Shown here in pieces: positions 18,436 through 26,474 of a stretch of 64,000 nt of DNA. The position numbers were made by a program, and so were the translations under genes. Within the stretch, counting starts at the first letter, position 1. Each line of letters begins with the position of its first letter. The notes below the pieces were generated by a model that worked only from the letters and a program-made list of their open reading frames with translations, had not been told where the DNA came from and searched no databases. Source of the DNA: Saccharopolyspora thermophila (GTDB taxonomy: Bacteria; Actinomycetota; Actinomycetes; Mycobacteriales; Pseudonocardiaceae); NCBI RefSeq assembly GCF_014646075.1, contig NZ_BMMT01000003.1, positions 248,001 to 312,000 on the forward strand. The letters run 5' to 3'.

Positions 18436-21141
18436 TCATCGCTGCCGGTCCTCACCGAGCACCGACCGGAACCGCACGTTGGACGCGTCGACACCGTCGT
18501 CGAACAGCTGCCCCTGGGTGCGCCACGGGCTGGAGTTGGTGCGCTCCTGGTCGCCACCCTGCTGGCCGCCGTGGCCGCCCATCGCGCCCATGCCGCCCAT
18601 CATGCCGCCCATCGCGGGGGTGCTCTGCCCGGAGCTGCCGGACGTGGCGCCGTTCGGGTCACCGCCGAGCGAGGACAGGCCGGTCGCGCCCTGCGGGCTG
18701 CCGGGGGCCGCGTCGCTCAGCGACGACAGCCCGGTCGAACCGCTCGACCCGGGATGGTCGGACTGGCCGAACCCGCCGGCCGGCTGCCCGCCTCCCGGAT
18801 GGCCACCGCCCGGCTGGTCCTGATCGAGGCCGAACAGCTGGCCGGAGGCACTGCCGAAGGAATTCGGCACCCCCTCGCCGTACCCGCTGAACGAGCCGAA
18901 ACCGGCCGACTGCGGCATCGTGGCGGCCGGTGCCCCCGTCGCAGCGGGCGCGGTCACCTCGGGAGCCGCACCGCCGGTGTCCGGCGCGGGCATGGTGGTG
19001 AACCCGCCCGCGTCCGCAGGCATGGTGGTGAAACCACCCGCATCCGCAGGCATGGTCGTGAACCCGCCCGCGTCCGCAGGCATCGCGGTGAAACCACCCG
19101 CGTCCGCAGGCATCGCGGTGAAACCACCCGCATCCGCAGGCATCGCGGTGAAACCACCCGCATCCGCAGGCATGGTCGTGAAACCACCCGCGTCCACGGC
19201 GGGGCCACCGGGCCGGCCGCCCTCGGCGCGGAACGCCTCGGTGTACTCGCCCGGCCGGGTCGCCCCGGCACTCATGTAATCGCGCTCGCTGACGTGCTGC
19301 GGCTTCGGCTGCTCGTCGCCGAAGTTGATGGTCTGGTGCAACGGCGGCTGGCCACCGCCGTTGTCCACGTTGACCCGGATCTCGCCGGTCGGGGTGCGCT
19401 CCAGGGTGATGGTGCGGTCGCCCTCCCGGATCACCGCCTTGCCGTCCTCGCCGGCCTGCACCGGGATCGGGCCCTGACCACCCTGCGCCATGCCACCCGG
19501 CATCTGACCGGGCGCGGGCATGGTCCCCCCACCGGGGTGCCCCGGCAGCTGACCTGGCAGCTGGCCCGGCGAGGGCCGACCGGGGTCGCCGGGCTGGCCG
19601 AAGTCGACCTCGTAGGTCTTCGGCTTGCCGTCCGGGCCCATCAGCTCGACCTGCATCGTGCCGTCCGGACCGGGTTCCTGGATGGTCACCGCGTCCTGGC
19701 CCTCGCCGAGCGTGACCTCCTGCTGGTCGCCCGTGCCACCAGCGCCGCCACCCTGACCCGGCATGCCGGGGACCTCGGGCATCTGCGGCATCTCCGGCGG
19801 CTTGGGCGTCTCCGGCATCTCGGGTTTCGGCATCTCGGGCGTCTGCGGCGTCCCGGCGCCGCCGCCACCACCGCCGCCGCCGGTCCCGGCACCACCGCCG
19901 CCGCCACCGCCGCCTCCGCCACCGGAGCCGCCGCCCTGCTTTCGACCGCCGCCCTTTCGGTCACCGCCGCCGTCGTCGTCCTTGCCGCCGGGGTTCTTGA
20001 AGGGGTTCTCCTCGGCCTTGCCCAACTCGTCGTTGAGCTTCTTCCAGGCGTCGTTGATGTTCTTCTTGGTCTTGTCGCAGAGGTCGGTGAACGCCTTGCA
20101 CTGGTCCTCGACGGACTTGGCGAAGCACTCACGGACGCCCTTGCGGCACTCGTCCTCGATCTTGCGCTTGACCTCCTCGGTGAGGTCACCGCAGTCCTCG
20201 TCGATCGGCACGTTCCAGATCGAGCAGGCCGTGCGCAGCGTGGTGTCATCGTCGGTGCCGTTGGCGACCTTGATGGTGGTGTCCCAGTCCTGCGGCGCCT
20301 TGCCACCGATCCTGTCGGCGTACTGGTCGAGCTGGAGCACCGCGCTGGCCTTGCTGCGCACCATCTCGGCGACGGCCTTGACCGTGTCCTGGGTCATCGA
20401 CGCGGCGTCGCTGACGGTGCTGATCACGCGCTCCTGCGCGGTGGGAGTGAACTTCCCGGAGAAGAACTTCTGGGAGGCATCGGAGGCGCTGCCGGTCCAG
20501 CTCTTCCACAACGAGCCGAGCTTGTCGGACATGGTCTGCAGGGATTCCCGCATGCCCTTCTCGGCGGCCTTGAGGTCGTCGATGTTCTTGGCGAACTTGT
20601 CGAAGTTCAGCTGGCGCTGCTCGTCGTAGCGCTCCCTGATCTTGTCGACCTTGAGGACCTTGCTGCGGTCGTTGACGTCATGCTCGATCTTCTCGTAGAG
20701 CGGGACCCAGTTCTCGAAGAACAGCAGGCCCGGCTTGCCCGCGTCGAGCAGCTCGTCGGCGGTCTTGGCCCCGGCGCCGCCGTGGTCGCCGTTCTCGGCC
20801 TTGCGCTTGCTGTCCTCCAGCGCGTTCTTGCCGTTCTGGACGGCCTGGTCGTGCTTCTTGGCCTTGTCGGCGGCCTTGTCCGCCTCCTCCTTGGCGGACT
20901 TGTAGGCGTCCTTGAGGTTGTCGTCGCGGTTGAACGCCGACGCGAGAGACTCACCCTGGGTGCGCCAGTAGCCGTCGTCGTACTTGTCCAGGTACGGCTC
21001 GACCTCGTCGCGGACGCCGAATATCGCCCAGTCGTCCTCGGCGGCGTAGGCGAGCGCCAGCTGGCGCTTCTTCTCGTCGGAGACGTTCGGGTCGTCCAGG
21101 AGCTTCTTGATGTCTTCCCACTTCGGCGTGTCGTCGGACAT
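18436..21141 (-). CDS. Large WXG-type ESX cargo candidate with six-Cys segment and decapeptide repeats
   Basis: This is a 901-aa protein with no signal peptide. Residues 1-290 are helical and contain a WXG-like turn (LWKSWTGSAS, W215-G217). Residues 306-355 contain six cysteines (306, 317, 332, 339, 348, 355). Then come Gly-rich and Pro/Met-rich linkers, a small beta-rich region (EVTLGEGQDAVTIQEPGPDG), and seven in-frame decapeptides of the form DAGGFT[AT]MPA. A Met/Gly tail ends in QQGGDQERTNSS. The start overlaps the upstream EspC-like stop (TGATG). Its position between glmM and glmS matches M. tuberculosis Rv3439c. A secreted ESX substrate or surface protein is inferred; family membership is not proven. 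Confidence 0.8.
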   Translation of the reverse strand: MSDDTPKWEDIKKLLDDPNVSDEKKRQLALAYAAEDDWAIFGVRDEVEPYLDKYDDGYWRTQGESLASAFNRDDNLKDAYKSAKEEADKAADKAKKHDQAVQNGKNALEDSKRKAENGDHGGAGAKTADELLDAGKPGLLFFENWVPLYEKIEHDVNDRSKVLKVDKIRERYDEQRQLNFDKFAKNIDDLKAAEKGMRESLQTMSDKLGSLWKSWTGSASDASQKFFSGKFTPTAQERVISTVSDAASMTQDTVKAVAEMVRSKASAVLQLDQYADRIGGKAPQDWDTTIKVANGTDDDTTLRTACSIWNVPIDEDCGDLTEEVKRKIEDECRKGVRECFAKSVEDQCKAFTDLCDKTKKNINDAWKKLNDELGKAEENPFKNPGGKDDDGGGDRKGGGRKQGGGSGGGGGGGGGGGAGTGGGGGGGGAGTPQTPEMPKPEMPETPKPPEMPQMPEVPGMPGQGGGAGGTGDQQEVTLGEGQDAVTIQEPGPDGTMQVELMGPDGKPKTYEVDFGQPGDPGRPSPGQLPGQLPGHPGGGTMPAPGQMPGGMAQGGQGPIPVQAGEDGKAVIREGDRTITLERTPTGEIRVNVDNGGGQPPLHQTINFGDEQPKPQHVSERDYMSAGATRPGEYTEAFRAEGGRPGGPAVDAGGFTTMPADAGGFTAMPADAGGFTAMPADAGGFTAMPADAGGFTTMPADAGGFTTMPADAGGFTTMPAPDTGGAAPEVTAPAATGAPAATMPQSAGFGSFSGYGEGVPNSFGSASGQLFGLDQDQPGGGHPGGGQPAGGFGQSDHPGSSGSTGLSSLSDAAPGSPQGATGLSSLGGDPNGATSGSSGQSTPAMGGMMGGMGAMGGHGGQQGGDQERTNSSPWRTQGQLFDDGVDASNVRFRSVLGEDRQR
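18991..19200. repeat. Seven tandem 30-bp in-frame repeats
   Basis: Seven consecutive units of exactly 30 bp encode DAGGFT[AT]MPA in the 901-aa protein. Units differ at few, mostly synonymous or Ala/Thr-changing positions, so the array is recent or kept homogeneous. Confidence 0.95.
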
Positions 21142-21449
21142 CAGTTACCCCCGGACTTGACGGTGTCGGCCGCGTCGGCGTCGGACCAGGTGTAGCCGGA
21201 GCCGGTCTTCTCGATCTTTCCGGCGAAGTCGTCCATGGCGTCGGCCATGCTGGCCACGCACTTGGAGATCTTGGTCATGGCCTGCTGGTACGGGCCGAAG
21301 TTCTCCCCGTGCGCCTTGCCGAAGTCGGCCTGCCCCATCCCCATGTCGGCGATCTTCTTGCTGTGGTCGTCCCGAACCGGGTCCGCAGCACCCCTGATGC
21401 TGCCCGCTGTGGAGACGAATTCACCGGCATTTGCCCCGAACCCGGACAC
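21141..21449 (-). CDS. EspC-like ESX secretion-associated protein
   Basis: This 102-aa helical protein resembles the EspC/DUF2580 family of type VII secretion-associated proteins: an N-terminal helix from MSGFGAN, a central GENFGPYQQAM turn and a second helix ASMADAMDDFAGKIEKTGSGY. The sequence YTWSD near the C-terminus fits the YxxxD/E secretion motif, as expected for an exported partner. A GTG start is used. It is coupled to the 901-aa gene by a 1-nt overlap. The place beside glmM matches Rv3440c (about 103 aa) of M. tuberculosis. Confidence 0.8.
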   Translation of the reverse strand: MSGFGANAGEFVSTAGSIRGAADPVRDDHSKKIADMGMGQADFGKAHGENFGPYQQAMTKISKCVASMADAMDDFAGKIEKTGSGYTWSDADAADTVKSGGN

Positions 21450-21514
21450 CGTTCCCCCTCCTCATCGCTGAGCCGCCCGCCACCGGGACGGTGACGTCGG
21501 CAATGGCTCCGACG

Positions 21515-21549
21515 CCTGCCAAGACCATGTGGTTCCACATCTTGGCAGG
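21515..21549 (-). terminator. Hairpin between mini-membrane genes and the ESX cargo module
   Basis: CCTGCCAAGA and TCTTGGCAGG arms with an inner TGTGG/CCACA stem lie downstream of the 56-aa gene on the minus strand and upstream of the EspC-like gene. Confidence 0.65.
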
Positions 21550-21601
21550 TTCGGGCGAGGCAGGATGAGAGATCGGCGTAGGTGCTTGCATCCGTAAAGG
21601 A

Positions 21602-21772
21602 TCACCGCGGCGGGTGAGGACCCTGCGGCGGCTGCCCGAAGCCCTGCTGCTGGGCGACGAAGGTCTGCGGCTGCGCGGGCTTGTTGTTCCGGAAGATCAG
21701 GAAGGCCACGAGGAAGCCCAGCGCTGCCCCGATCAGCAGTGAGATCAGCACGAAGATGAGCATCGCCGTCAT
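21602..21772 (-). CDS. 56-aa single-span membrane protein
   Basis: MTAMLIFVLISLLIGAALGF begins a single hydrophobic span, followed by NNKP and a Gln/Pro/Gly-rich tail (QGFGQPPQGPHPP). The tail is near-identical in style to that of the neighbouring 82-aa protein, suggesting duplication. A GGAG ribosome-binding site precedes the ATG. No known family; function unknown. Confidence 0.65.
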   Translation of the reverse strand: MTAMLIFVLISLLIGAALGFLVAFLIFRNNKPAQPQTFVAQQQGFGQPPQGPHPPR

Positions 21773-21854
21773 GTCCTGCTCCGTTCCAGCACCGGAGGGG
21801 GAATCTGCCGAGCCTGCCCCGGTGCGCATCGCAGGCCGAGCCAGTCCGAGCTGG

Positions 21855-22103
21855 TCACTGCGGCGGGTAGGGGCCCTGCGGCGGCTGGCCGTAGCCCTGC
21901 TGGGGCGGGTAGGGCCCCTGCGGCGGCTGGCCGAAGCCCTGCTGCGGCGGGTAGCCGTACTGCTGGGGCGGGTAGCCGTACTGCTGGGGCGGGTGCCCCG
22001 ATTTCGTGCGGTTGCTCCGGATGACGAGCACCGCCACAAGCGTGCCGCCACCCACGAGGAGGAGCACGAACAGGATCATCACGAGTTCCCAGCCGCCGAT
22101 CAC
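21855..22103 (-). CDS. 82-aa single-span membrane protein with PPQQ repeats
   Basis: A short N-terminus and one span (LVMILFVLLLVGGGTLVAVLVI) are followed by a basic stop-transfer and a cytosolic tail of repeated PPQQYGY and PPQQGFGQ/PPQQGYGQ units. It resembles the 56-aa neighbour in layout and tail. Repeats of this kind often mediate self-association or binding of SH3-like partners, but nothing specific can be assigned. Function unknown. Confidence 0.7.
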   Translation of the reverse strand: MIGGWELVMILFVLLLVGGGTLVAVLVIRSNRTKSGHPPQQYGYPPQQYGYPPQQGFGQPPQGPYPPQQGYGQPPQGPYPPQ

Positions 22104-22144
22104 GGCACCGATGATGCCAGTTCGGCCGGCAGACCGGGACAGGG

Positions 22145-22273
22145 TTACTCGAAGATCGTGTGCAGACCCCAGCCCTGGGCGAGGACGACAGCGAGCACGA
22201 AGGCGCTGAGGACCATCAGCACCAGGGGTACGACGAGGACCATCATCAGGTCGCCGAGGAACCGTCCGCGCAT
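22145..22273 (-). CDS. 42-aa single-span membrane mini-protein
   Basis: The gene reads MRGRFLGDLMMVLVVPLVLM, then continues through one span (VLSAFVLAVVLAQ) to a TAA. The basic start and hydrophobic core fit a small inner-membrane protein. It starts 7 nt after the stop of the upstream 51-aa gene, consistent with coupling. No family is recognised. Confidence 0.5.
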   Translation of the reverse strand: MRGRFLGDLMMVLVVPLVLMVLSAFVLAVVLAQGWGLHTIFE

Positions 22274-22280
22274 GGTGCGC

Positions 22281-22436
22281 CTACCGCCGCCTGCGGTTGA
22301 CGAACCAGGAGCGGCTCTCGTGCGCGGCGTTCACGGCCTTGAGCCCGGCCAGCGCGAGCGTGGAGAAGATCACGAGAGCGACGACGAGCCCGACGGCGAC
22401 GAGCCCCACAACGATGGCGACAACGATGGCACCCAT
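22281..22436 (-). CDS. 51-aa single-span membrane mini-protein
   Basis: MGAIVVAIVVGLVAVGLVVA begins a long hydrophobic helix, followed by an amphipathic stretch and a strongly basic end (VNRRRR). It is the first of four consecutive mini-membrane genes on this strand. The ribosome-binding site is weak. Coding status rests on composition, spacing and the neighbouring set. Confidence 0.5.
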   Translation of the reverse strand: MGAIVVAIVVGLVAVGLVVALVIFSTLALAGLKAVNAAHESRSWFVNRRRR

Positions 22437-22488
22437 GTGAGGAGGCTCTCACAGATCGTGGCCGCATGAGAGATCAAAATCACAAAAA

Positions 22489-23823
22489 TCACCGGATTGC
22501 GGCAACGACCTCCGCCAAACGCGCCGCCACCGCCTGCGCACCGTCCTCGCTCGGCGCCTCCACCATCACCCGCACGAGCTGCTCGGTGCCGGACGGGCGC
22601 AGCAGCACGCGCCCCGTGTCACCCAGCTCCGCCTCGGCCGCCCGCACCGCCTCACGCACTGCGGGCGCCGCGACCACCGCGGCCTTGTCCGCCACCCGCA
22701 CGTTGACCAGCACCTGCGGCAACCGGCGCATGACCTTGGCCAGCGACGCCAGCGGTGTGCCGGTGACCGCCACCCGCCCCATCAGCCGCAGCGCGGTGAG
22801 CAGGCCGTCACCGGTGGTGGCGTGCCCGGGCAACACGACGTGGCCGGACTGCTCTCCGCCGAGCGCGAAGCCGCCGGCCCGCAGTTCCTCCAGCACGTAT
22901 CGGTCGCCGACCGCCGTGGTGCGCAGCTGGATGCCGTGCTCACGCATCGCCAGGTGCAGACCGAGGTTGCTCATCACCGTCGCGACCAGCGTGTTCTTGG
23001 TGAGCTCGCCCGCCTCGCGCAGCGCCAGCGCGAGGATCGCCATGATCTGATCGCCGTCCACCACGGCCCCGCTGGAGTCCACCGCGAGGCACCGGTCGGC
23101 GTCGCCGTCGTGCGCGATCCCGAGGTCCGCACCGTGCTCCACGACCGCGGTTTGCAGTGGCTCCAGGTGGGTGGAGCCGACGCCGTCGTTGATGTTGATG
23201 CCGTCCGGTTCGGCGTTGATGGCGATCACCTCGGCCCCGGCCCGGCGGTACGCCTCGGGCGCCGCCGCGGCAGCCGCGCCGTTGGCGCAGTCCACCACGA
23301 CCCTGAGCCCACCCAGCGGTTGCGGGGCCGCCTCGAGCAGGTGATCGACGTAGCGGTGCACCGCGTCGGGCACGTCCCGCACCCGGCCGACCTGGGCGCC
23401 CGTGGGCCGCTCGACCGCCTCCGGCAGCCGCGCCTCGATCTCGTCCTCCACCGCGTCCGGCAGCTTGTGCCCACCGGCGGCGAACAGCTTGATCCCGTTG
23501 TCCGGCATCGGGTTGTGCGAGGCAGAGATCATCACGCCCAGGTCCGCGCCCAGCTCGGCCACCAGGTGCGCCACCGCCGGGGTGGGCAGCACGCCGACCC
23601 GCAGTACGTCTGCCCCGGCCGAGGTCAGGCCCGCCGTGACGGCCGCCTCCAGCATCTCGCCGCTGGCCCGCGGGTCCCGGCCCACCAGCGCCACCCGGCG
23701 CTGCGAATCGTCCCGGTCGTAGAGCACCCGGGCCGCCGCGGCGGCCACCGACATCGCCAGTTCCGGCGTCAGGTCGGCGTTGGCCAACCCGCGCACCCCG
23801 TCGGTGCCGAACAACCGAGACAT
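22489..23823 (-). CDS. glmM: Phosphoglucosamine mutase
   Basis: This 444-aa enzyme converts glucosamine-6-phosphate to glucosamine-1-phosphate for UDP-GlcNAc. The catalytic phosphoserine is S102 in [12 protein letters not shown], the metal-binding loop is AHDGDADRC and the sugar-binding loop is GGEQSGHVV. The start [12 protein letters not shown] follows AGGAGG. An in-frame GTG three codons earlier is too close to that site. It acts directly after GlmS in the pathway. Confidence 0.95.
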   Translation of the reverse strand: MSRLFGTDGVRGLANADLTPELAMSVAAAAARVLYDRDDSQRRVALVGRDPRASGEMLEAAVTAGLTSAGADVLRVGVLPTPAVAHLVAELGADLGVMISASHNPMPDNGIKLFAAGGHKLPDAVEDEIEARLPEAVERPTGAQVGRVRDVPDAVHRYVDHLLEAAPQPLGGLRVVVDCANGAAAAAAPEAYRRAGAEVIAINAEPDGININDGVGSTHLEPLQTAVVEHGADLGIAHDGDADRCLAVDSSGAVVDGDQIMAILALALREAGELTKNTLVATVMSNLGLHLAMREHGIQLRTTAVGDRYVLEELRAGGFALGGEQSGHVVLPGHATTGDGLLTALRLMGRVAVTGTPLASLAKVMRRLPQVLVNVRVADKAAVVAAPAVREAVRAAEAELGDTGRVLLRPSGTEQLVRVMVEAPSEDGAQAVAARLAEVVAAIR

Positions 23824-23907
23824 CAGCAGCACGTCCTCCTCATGCGACGCGGAATCTACGCGCCCGGCTACCAGCGCGCAGCGGTGGGGACCAGGTTACG
23901 CATACGA

Positions 23908-23955
23908 CTGCGGGAGCAGCCGTTGTCCGCAGTGGACTATCGGCTACTCCCGCAG
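23908..23955 (-). terminator. rpsI terminator
   Basis: CTGCGGGAG and CTCCCGCAG arms with an inner GCCG/CGGC stem lie just after the rpsI stop. They end the rplM-rpsI transcript before glmM. Confidence 0.65.
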
Positions 23956-23972
23956 ATCGGATGAAGTTCGCG

Positions 23973-24443
23973 TCAGCGCTTGCTGTACTGCGGCGCCTTG
24001 CGGGCCTTCTTCAGACCGTACTTCTTGCGCTCCTTCTCCCGCGCGTCGCGAGTGAGCATGCCCGCCTTCTTCAGCGCCGGGCGGTCGTCGGGGTCGTAGG
24101 CCACCAGGGCCCGGGCGATCGCCATCCGCAGCGCGCCGGCCTGGCCCGACGGGCCGCCACCGCGCAGGTTGGCCACCACGTCGAAGCTCTCCAGCCGCTC
24201 GACGGTGACCAGCGGCTCCTTGATCAGCTGCTGGTGCACCTTGTTCGGGAAGTACTGCTCCAGGCTCCTGCCGTTGAGCTTGAAGCCGCCGTTGCCCGGA
24301 ACCAGCCGGACACGCACCACGGCCTCCTTGCGGCGGCCCACGGTCTGCACCGGACGGCCGGTCGGCACCGGGACCGGGGCGACGGCCTCGGTGGCCTCCT
24401 CCGGCGCGCTCACTGCTTCTTCCTGCTGAAGTTCGTCAGTCAC
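23973..24443 (-). CDS. rpsI: 30S ribosomal protein S9
   Basis: This is a 156-aa S9 with an actinobacterial acidic N-terminal extension (about 30 residues) before [17 protein letters not shown]. The conserved C-terminal tail [10 protein letters not shown] reaches the P-site tRNA. It overlaps rplM by 4 nt, forming the classic L13-S9 pair. Confidence 0.97.
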   Translation of the reverse strand: MTDELQQEEAVSAPEEATEAVAPVPVPTGRPVQTVGRRKEAVVRVRLVPGNGGFKLNGRSLEQYFPNKVHQQLIKEPLVTVERLESFDVVANLRGGGPSGQAGALRMAIARALVAYDPDDRPALKKAGMLTRDAREKERKKYGLKKARKAPQYSKR

Positions 24444-24886
24444 TTGTTGACCTTGCCCTTGATCTCGAACGGCTGCGGGTTCTGGGCCTGGTGCGGGTGG
24501 TTCGGCCCGGCGTAGACCTTGAGCTTCTTGCCCATGGCCCGGCCAAGCTTGTTCTTCGGCAACATGCCCTTGATCGCCTTCTCGAGCAGCCGCTCGGGGT
24601 GCTTCTGCAGCACCTCCCCGAAGGACTGCTTGCGCAGACCACCGGGGTAACCGCTGTGCCGGTAGTGGAACGCCTGCTCGCGCTTGTTACCGGTGAGGGC
24701 CACCTTCTCGGCGTTGACGATGACGACGAAGTCGCCGGTGTCGACGTGCGGCGCGTAGGTCGGCTTGTGCTTGCCGCGCAGCAGCGTCGCGGCCTGAGTC
24801 GCCAACCGGCCGAGCACCACATCCTCGGCGTCGATCACATGCCAGGCGCGGGTCACCTCGCCGGCCTTCGGGCTGTACGTGCGCAC
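24440..24886 (-). CDS. rplM: 50S ribosomal protein L13
   Basis: This 148-aa early-assembly protein of the large subunit begins [20 protein letters not shown] and contains [12 protein letters not shown], the signature [25 protein letters not shown], and a C-terminal QPFEIKG. It is cotranscribed with rpsI and follows a predicted TTGACC-n18-TACCCT promoter about 190 nt upstream. Confidence 0.97.
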   Translation of the reverse strand: MRTYSPKAGEVTRAWHVIDAEDVVLGRLATQAATLLRGKHKPTYAPHVDTGDFVVIVNAEKVALTGNKREQAFHYRHSGYPGGLRKQSFGEVLQKHPERLLEKAIKGMLPKNKLGRAMGKKLKVYAGPNHPHQAQNPQPFEIKGKVNK

Positions 24887-25076
24887 GGGTCTACCTCGTC
24901 GTTCGCGTCGGAGTCGTCAGTGCGGAGCCCGTCTTGACCACGCCGGTCGGTTCCCCGGGGAACCCCCTGGAGGGAACCGGCACGTCCATCAGTACGCCGC
25001 CGCCGACCGCGATCCGGCTTGCGCCGATCCGTTCCGCTGGCGCGCACTGCAGCCGCGCACCGCACAACAAAGAATG

Positions 25077-25106
25077 AGGGTACTGGGTGGCTTCTGGCCC
25101 GGTCAA
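25077..25106 (-). promoter_or_regulatory. Predicted rplM-rpsI promoter
   Basis: On the minus strand TTGACC and TACCCT are spaced 18 nt apart, close to the principal sigma consensus. Transcription would enter rplM after about 190 nt. Confidence 0.6.
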
Positions 25107-25209
25107 AACGGGTCCTCGGTAGCGGGGGCGAGGCTGTTGACCTGCCAGATCGCCATACTCAGGATAGCGAACGCCCGGGGGCGGTACCCCACGCACCCCG
25201 GGCAGCGGT

Positions 25210-25236
25210 GCGGCCCCGGCGGATCACCGGGGCCGC
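25210..25236 (-). terminator. Terminator after the WXG100 pair
   Basis: Perfect 10-bp arms GCGGCCCCGG and CCGGGGCCGC with a 7-nt loop lie 25 nt after the WXG100 stop. They isolate the ESX genes from rplM. Confidence 0.75.
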
Positions 25237-25261
25237 GTGATGACGATCTCAGGAAGCGAGC

Positions 25262-25549
25262 TCAGAGGAAGCGAGCGGCGTTCTTGGCCTCGCCCGCCTG
25301 GAACGCCTCGTTGGCGACGCCGACCGCGGTGCCCATCTTGGCAGCGGTCTCCTGCATCCTCTTGGCCTCCTCGTCCCACTGGCGCTGGGCCTCCTGGTAG
25401 GCGGCCTGGGCGTCGCCCTCCCAGGTGGCGACGAGCCGCTGGATCTTGCCCTCCAGCTCGTCCAGCTCGGCCTGGATCTTCTGGGCGGCGGCCTGCAGGT
25501 CGTCCGACGCCTGCTGCAGCTCCGCGAAGTTGACCTTGATCTCGCTCAT
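25262..25549 (-). CDS. esxT: WXG100 family protein (EsxT-position, CFP-10-like)
   Basis: This 95-aa helical hairpin protein has the WXG turn in LVATWEGDAQAAY. It starts MSEIKVNFAELQQASDDLQ and ends NEAFQAGEAKNAARFL. FQAGE resembles a Phe variant of the YxxxD/E export motif. It lies directly next to rplM, the place of esxT (Rv3444c) in M. tuberculosis, and likely forms a heterodimer with the 103-aa neighbour. The symbol is by position and size; sequence-level orthology was not computed. Confidence 0.85.
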   Translation of the reverse strand: MSEIKVNFAELQQASDDLQAAAQKIQAELDELEGKIQRLVATWEGDAQAAYQEAQRQWDEEAKRMQETAAKMGTAVGVANEAFQAGEAKNAARFL

Positions 25550-25616
25550 TACCTGTCCCCTCGGAAGAAAACTAATGGTCTAGAAAGTGGAGTTGCACTC
25601 GCCGGAGGCGACGGGC

Positions 25617-25928
25617 TCAGCCCTCGAGCAGCGACTGGATCTTGGAGATCTCGGCCGCCTGCTCCTCCTGGGCCTGCGCGTAGTCCTGACCGGAGCTCCT
25701 GACGTTCTGGCCCAGCTCGTCCAGCTTCTGCAGGATCTTCTTGCCGCTCTCCTCGTACTGCTCCATCAGCTTGCGGAAGACGTCGGCGGCCTGGCCCTTC
25801 CAGTTCTGCAGCGGCCCCTCCAGGTTGCCGTGCAGCTGCTGGAGCGCCGCCTCGACCGCGCTGCGCGCCTCATCGATGTCGACCGACGCCTGCTGGATCG
25901 CCTCGACGTCTGCACCCATTCCAGCCAT
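25617..25928 (-). CDS. esxU: WXG100 family protein (EsxU-position, ESAT-6-like)
   Basis: This 103-aa helical hairpin has the WXG turn in LQNWKGQAADVFRKL, and helix 2 ends in SSGQDYAQAQEEQAAEISKI. The start MAGMGADVEA follows AAGGGGG; a second in-frame Met three codons later is possible. It is the upstream partner in the WXG100 pair, with a 67-nt gap, matching esxU (Rv3445c). An exported heterodimer through the adjacent ESX-4-type machine is the likely fate. Confidence 0.85.
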   Translation of the reverse strand: MAGMGADVEAIQQASVDIDEARSAVEAALQQLHGNLEGPLQNWKGQAADVFRKLMEQYEESGKKILQKLDELGQNVRSSGQDYAQAQEEQAAEISKIQSLLEG

Positions 25929-25997
25929 CTGCGGATGACCCCCTTCGATCTCGTCACCAAGTTCGGATGAACCTGCGACGCAGACATTGCCACGTTC

Positions 25998-26029
25998 GGT
26001 TCCACGTTGTCCCGGATTTCCGTGGAACC
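25998..26029. promoter_or_regulatory. Inverted repeat upstream of the WXG100 pair
   Basis: Perfect 9-bp arms GGTTCCACG and CGTGGAACC are separated by 14 nt in an AT-richer gap. They could be an operator for the esx genes or a terminator of the 112-aa gene. Confidence 0.5.
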
Positions 26030-26066
26030 CGTTGCTGATGTAAACGCAAGAACGCAAACCCGCAGG

Positions 26067-26405
26067 TCATCGCATGATTCGCGCTTGCGAAAAGTCGAGA
26101 TCGCTGCCGTCGGAGGGCGTTTGCTCCTGCGATTTGGGTTCTGCGGAGTTCTGCGCGGGCGCATTCGACTCCGGCTCGGCGAACTCCGGAACCTCCAGTC
26201 CCATCCGCTGCCGGTAGGCGAGCGCGGCGGCGCGGTGCTCGGCCGCGGCCTGGCCGCCGGAGCTGGCTTCGCCGCCGGGTTTTGTCGGGCGCTTTCGCGC
26301 ATCCTCACGGCGGTGGAGGGCTTCGCGGCGGGCCCGGCGGCTGCGACCGACCGCGTTGGCGAGCTCGGATCGGAATCGACGCAGGGATTCTGTGGAATCT
26401 GCCAT
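26067..26405 (-). CDS. 112-aa ESX-locus protein with acidic tail
   Basis: This small hydrophilic protein is unrecognised. Residues 1-75 are strongly basic and helical (VGRSRRARREALHRREDARKR), and the C-terminal part is acidic, Gln/Pro-rich and ends DLDFSQARIMR. It lies between the Hsp70-like fusion and the WXG100 pair. The end recalls DDDFENQSWLR of the 190-aa protein in the glmM/glmS ESX module, hinting at a shared binding motif. It has no signal sequence or membrane span. An adaptor role is speculation. Confidence 0.65.
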   Translation of the reverse strand: MADSTESLRRFRSELANAVGRSRRARREALHRREDARKRPTKPGGEASSGGQAAAEHRAAALAYRQRMGLEVPEFAEPESNAPAQNSAEPKSQEQTPSDGSDLDFSQARIMR

Positions 26406-26474
26406 ATCAAAGCCTTCCTGCCGGGCGGGCGGATGGGCGTTCGGCGATCCGACGCGCGCAAATTCTCCACCGGT

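Larger units (their letters stand above)
24887..25261. other. Intergenic region upstream of rplM
   Basis: This is a 375-nt gap between rplM and the downstream WXG100 gene. It holds the predicted rplM promoter (25077-25106), a leader of about 190 nt and the esx terminator (25210-25236). No further gene is supported. Confidence 0.7.

Noticed and set aside
18991-19200. Regular repeats that could be taken for a CRISPR array
   Set aside because: Units are directly adjacent with no spacers and stay in frame as DAGGFT[AT]MPA codons.
25136-25165. Plus-strand promoter-like TTGACC-n17-CAGGAT
   Set aside because: No plus-strand gene follows. The minus-strand rplM promoter is the better explanation for this gap.
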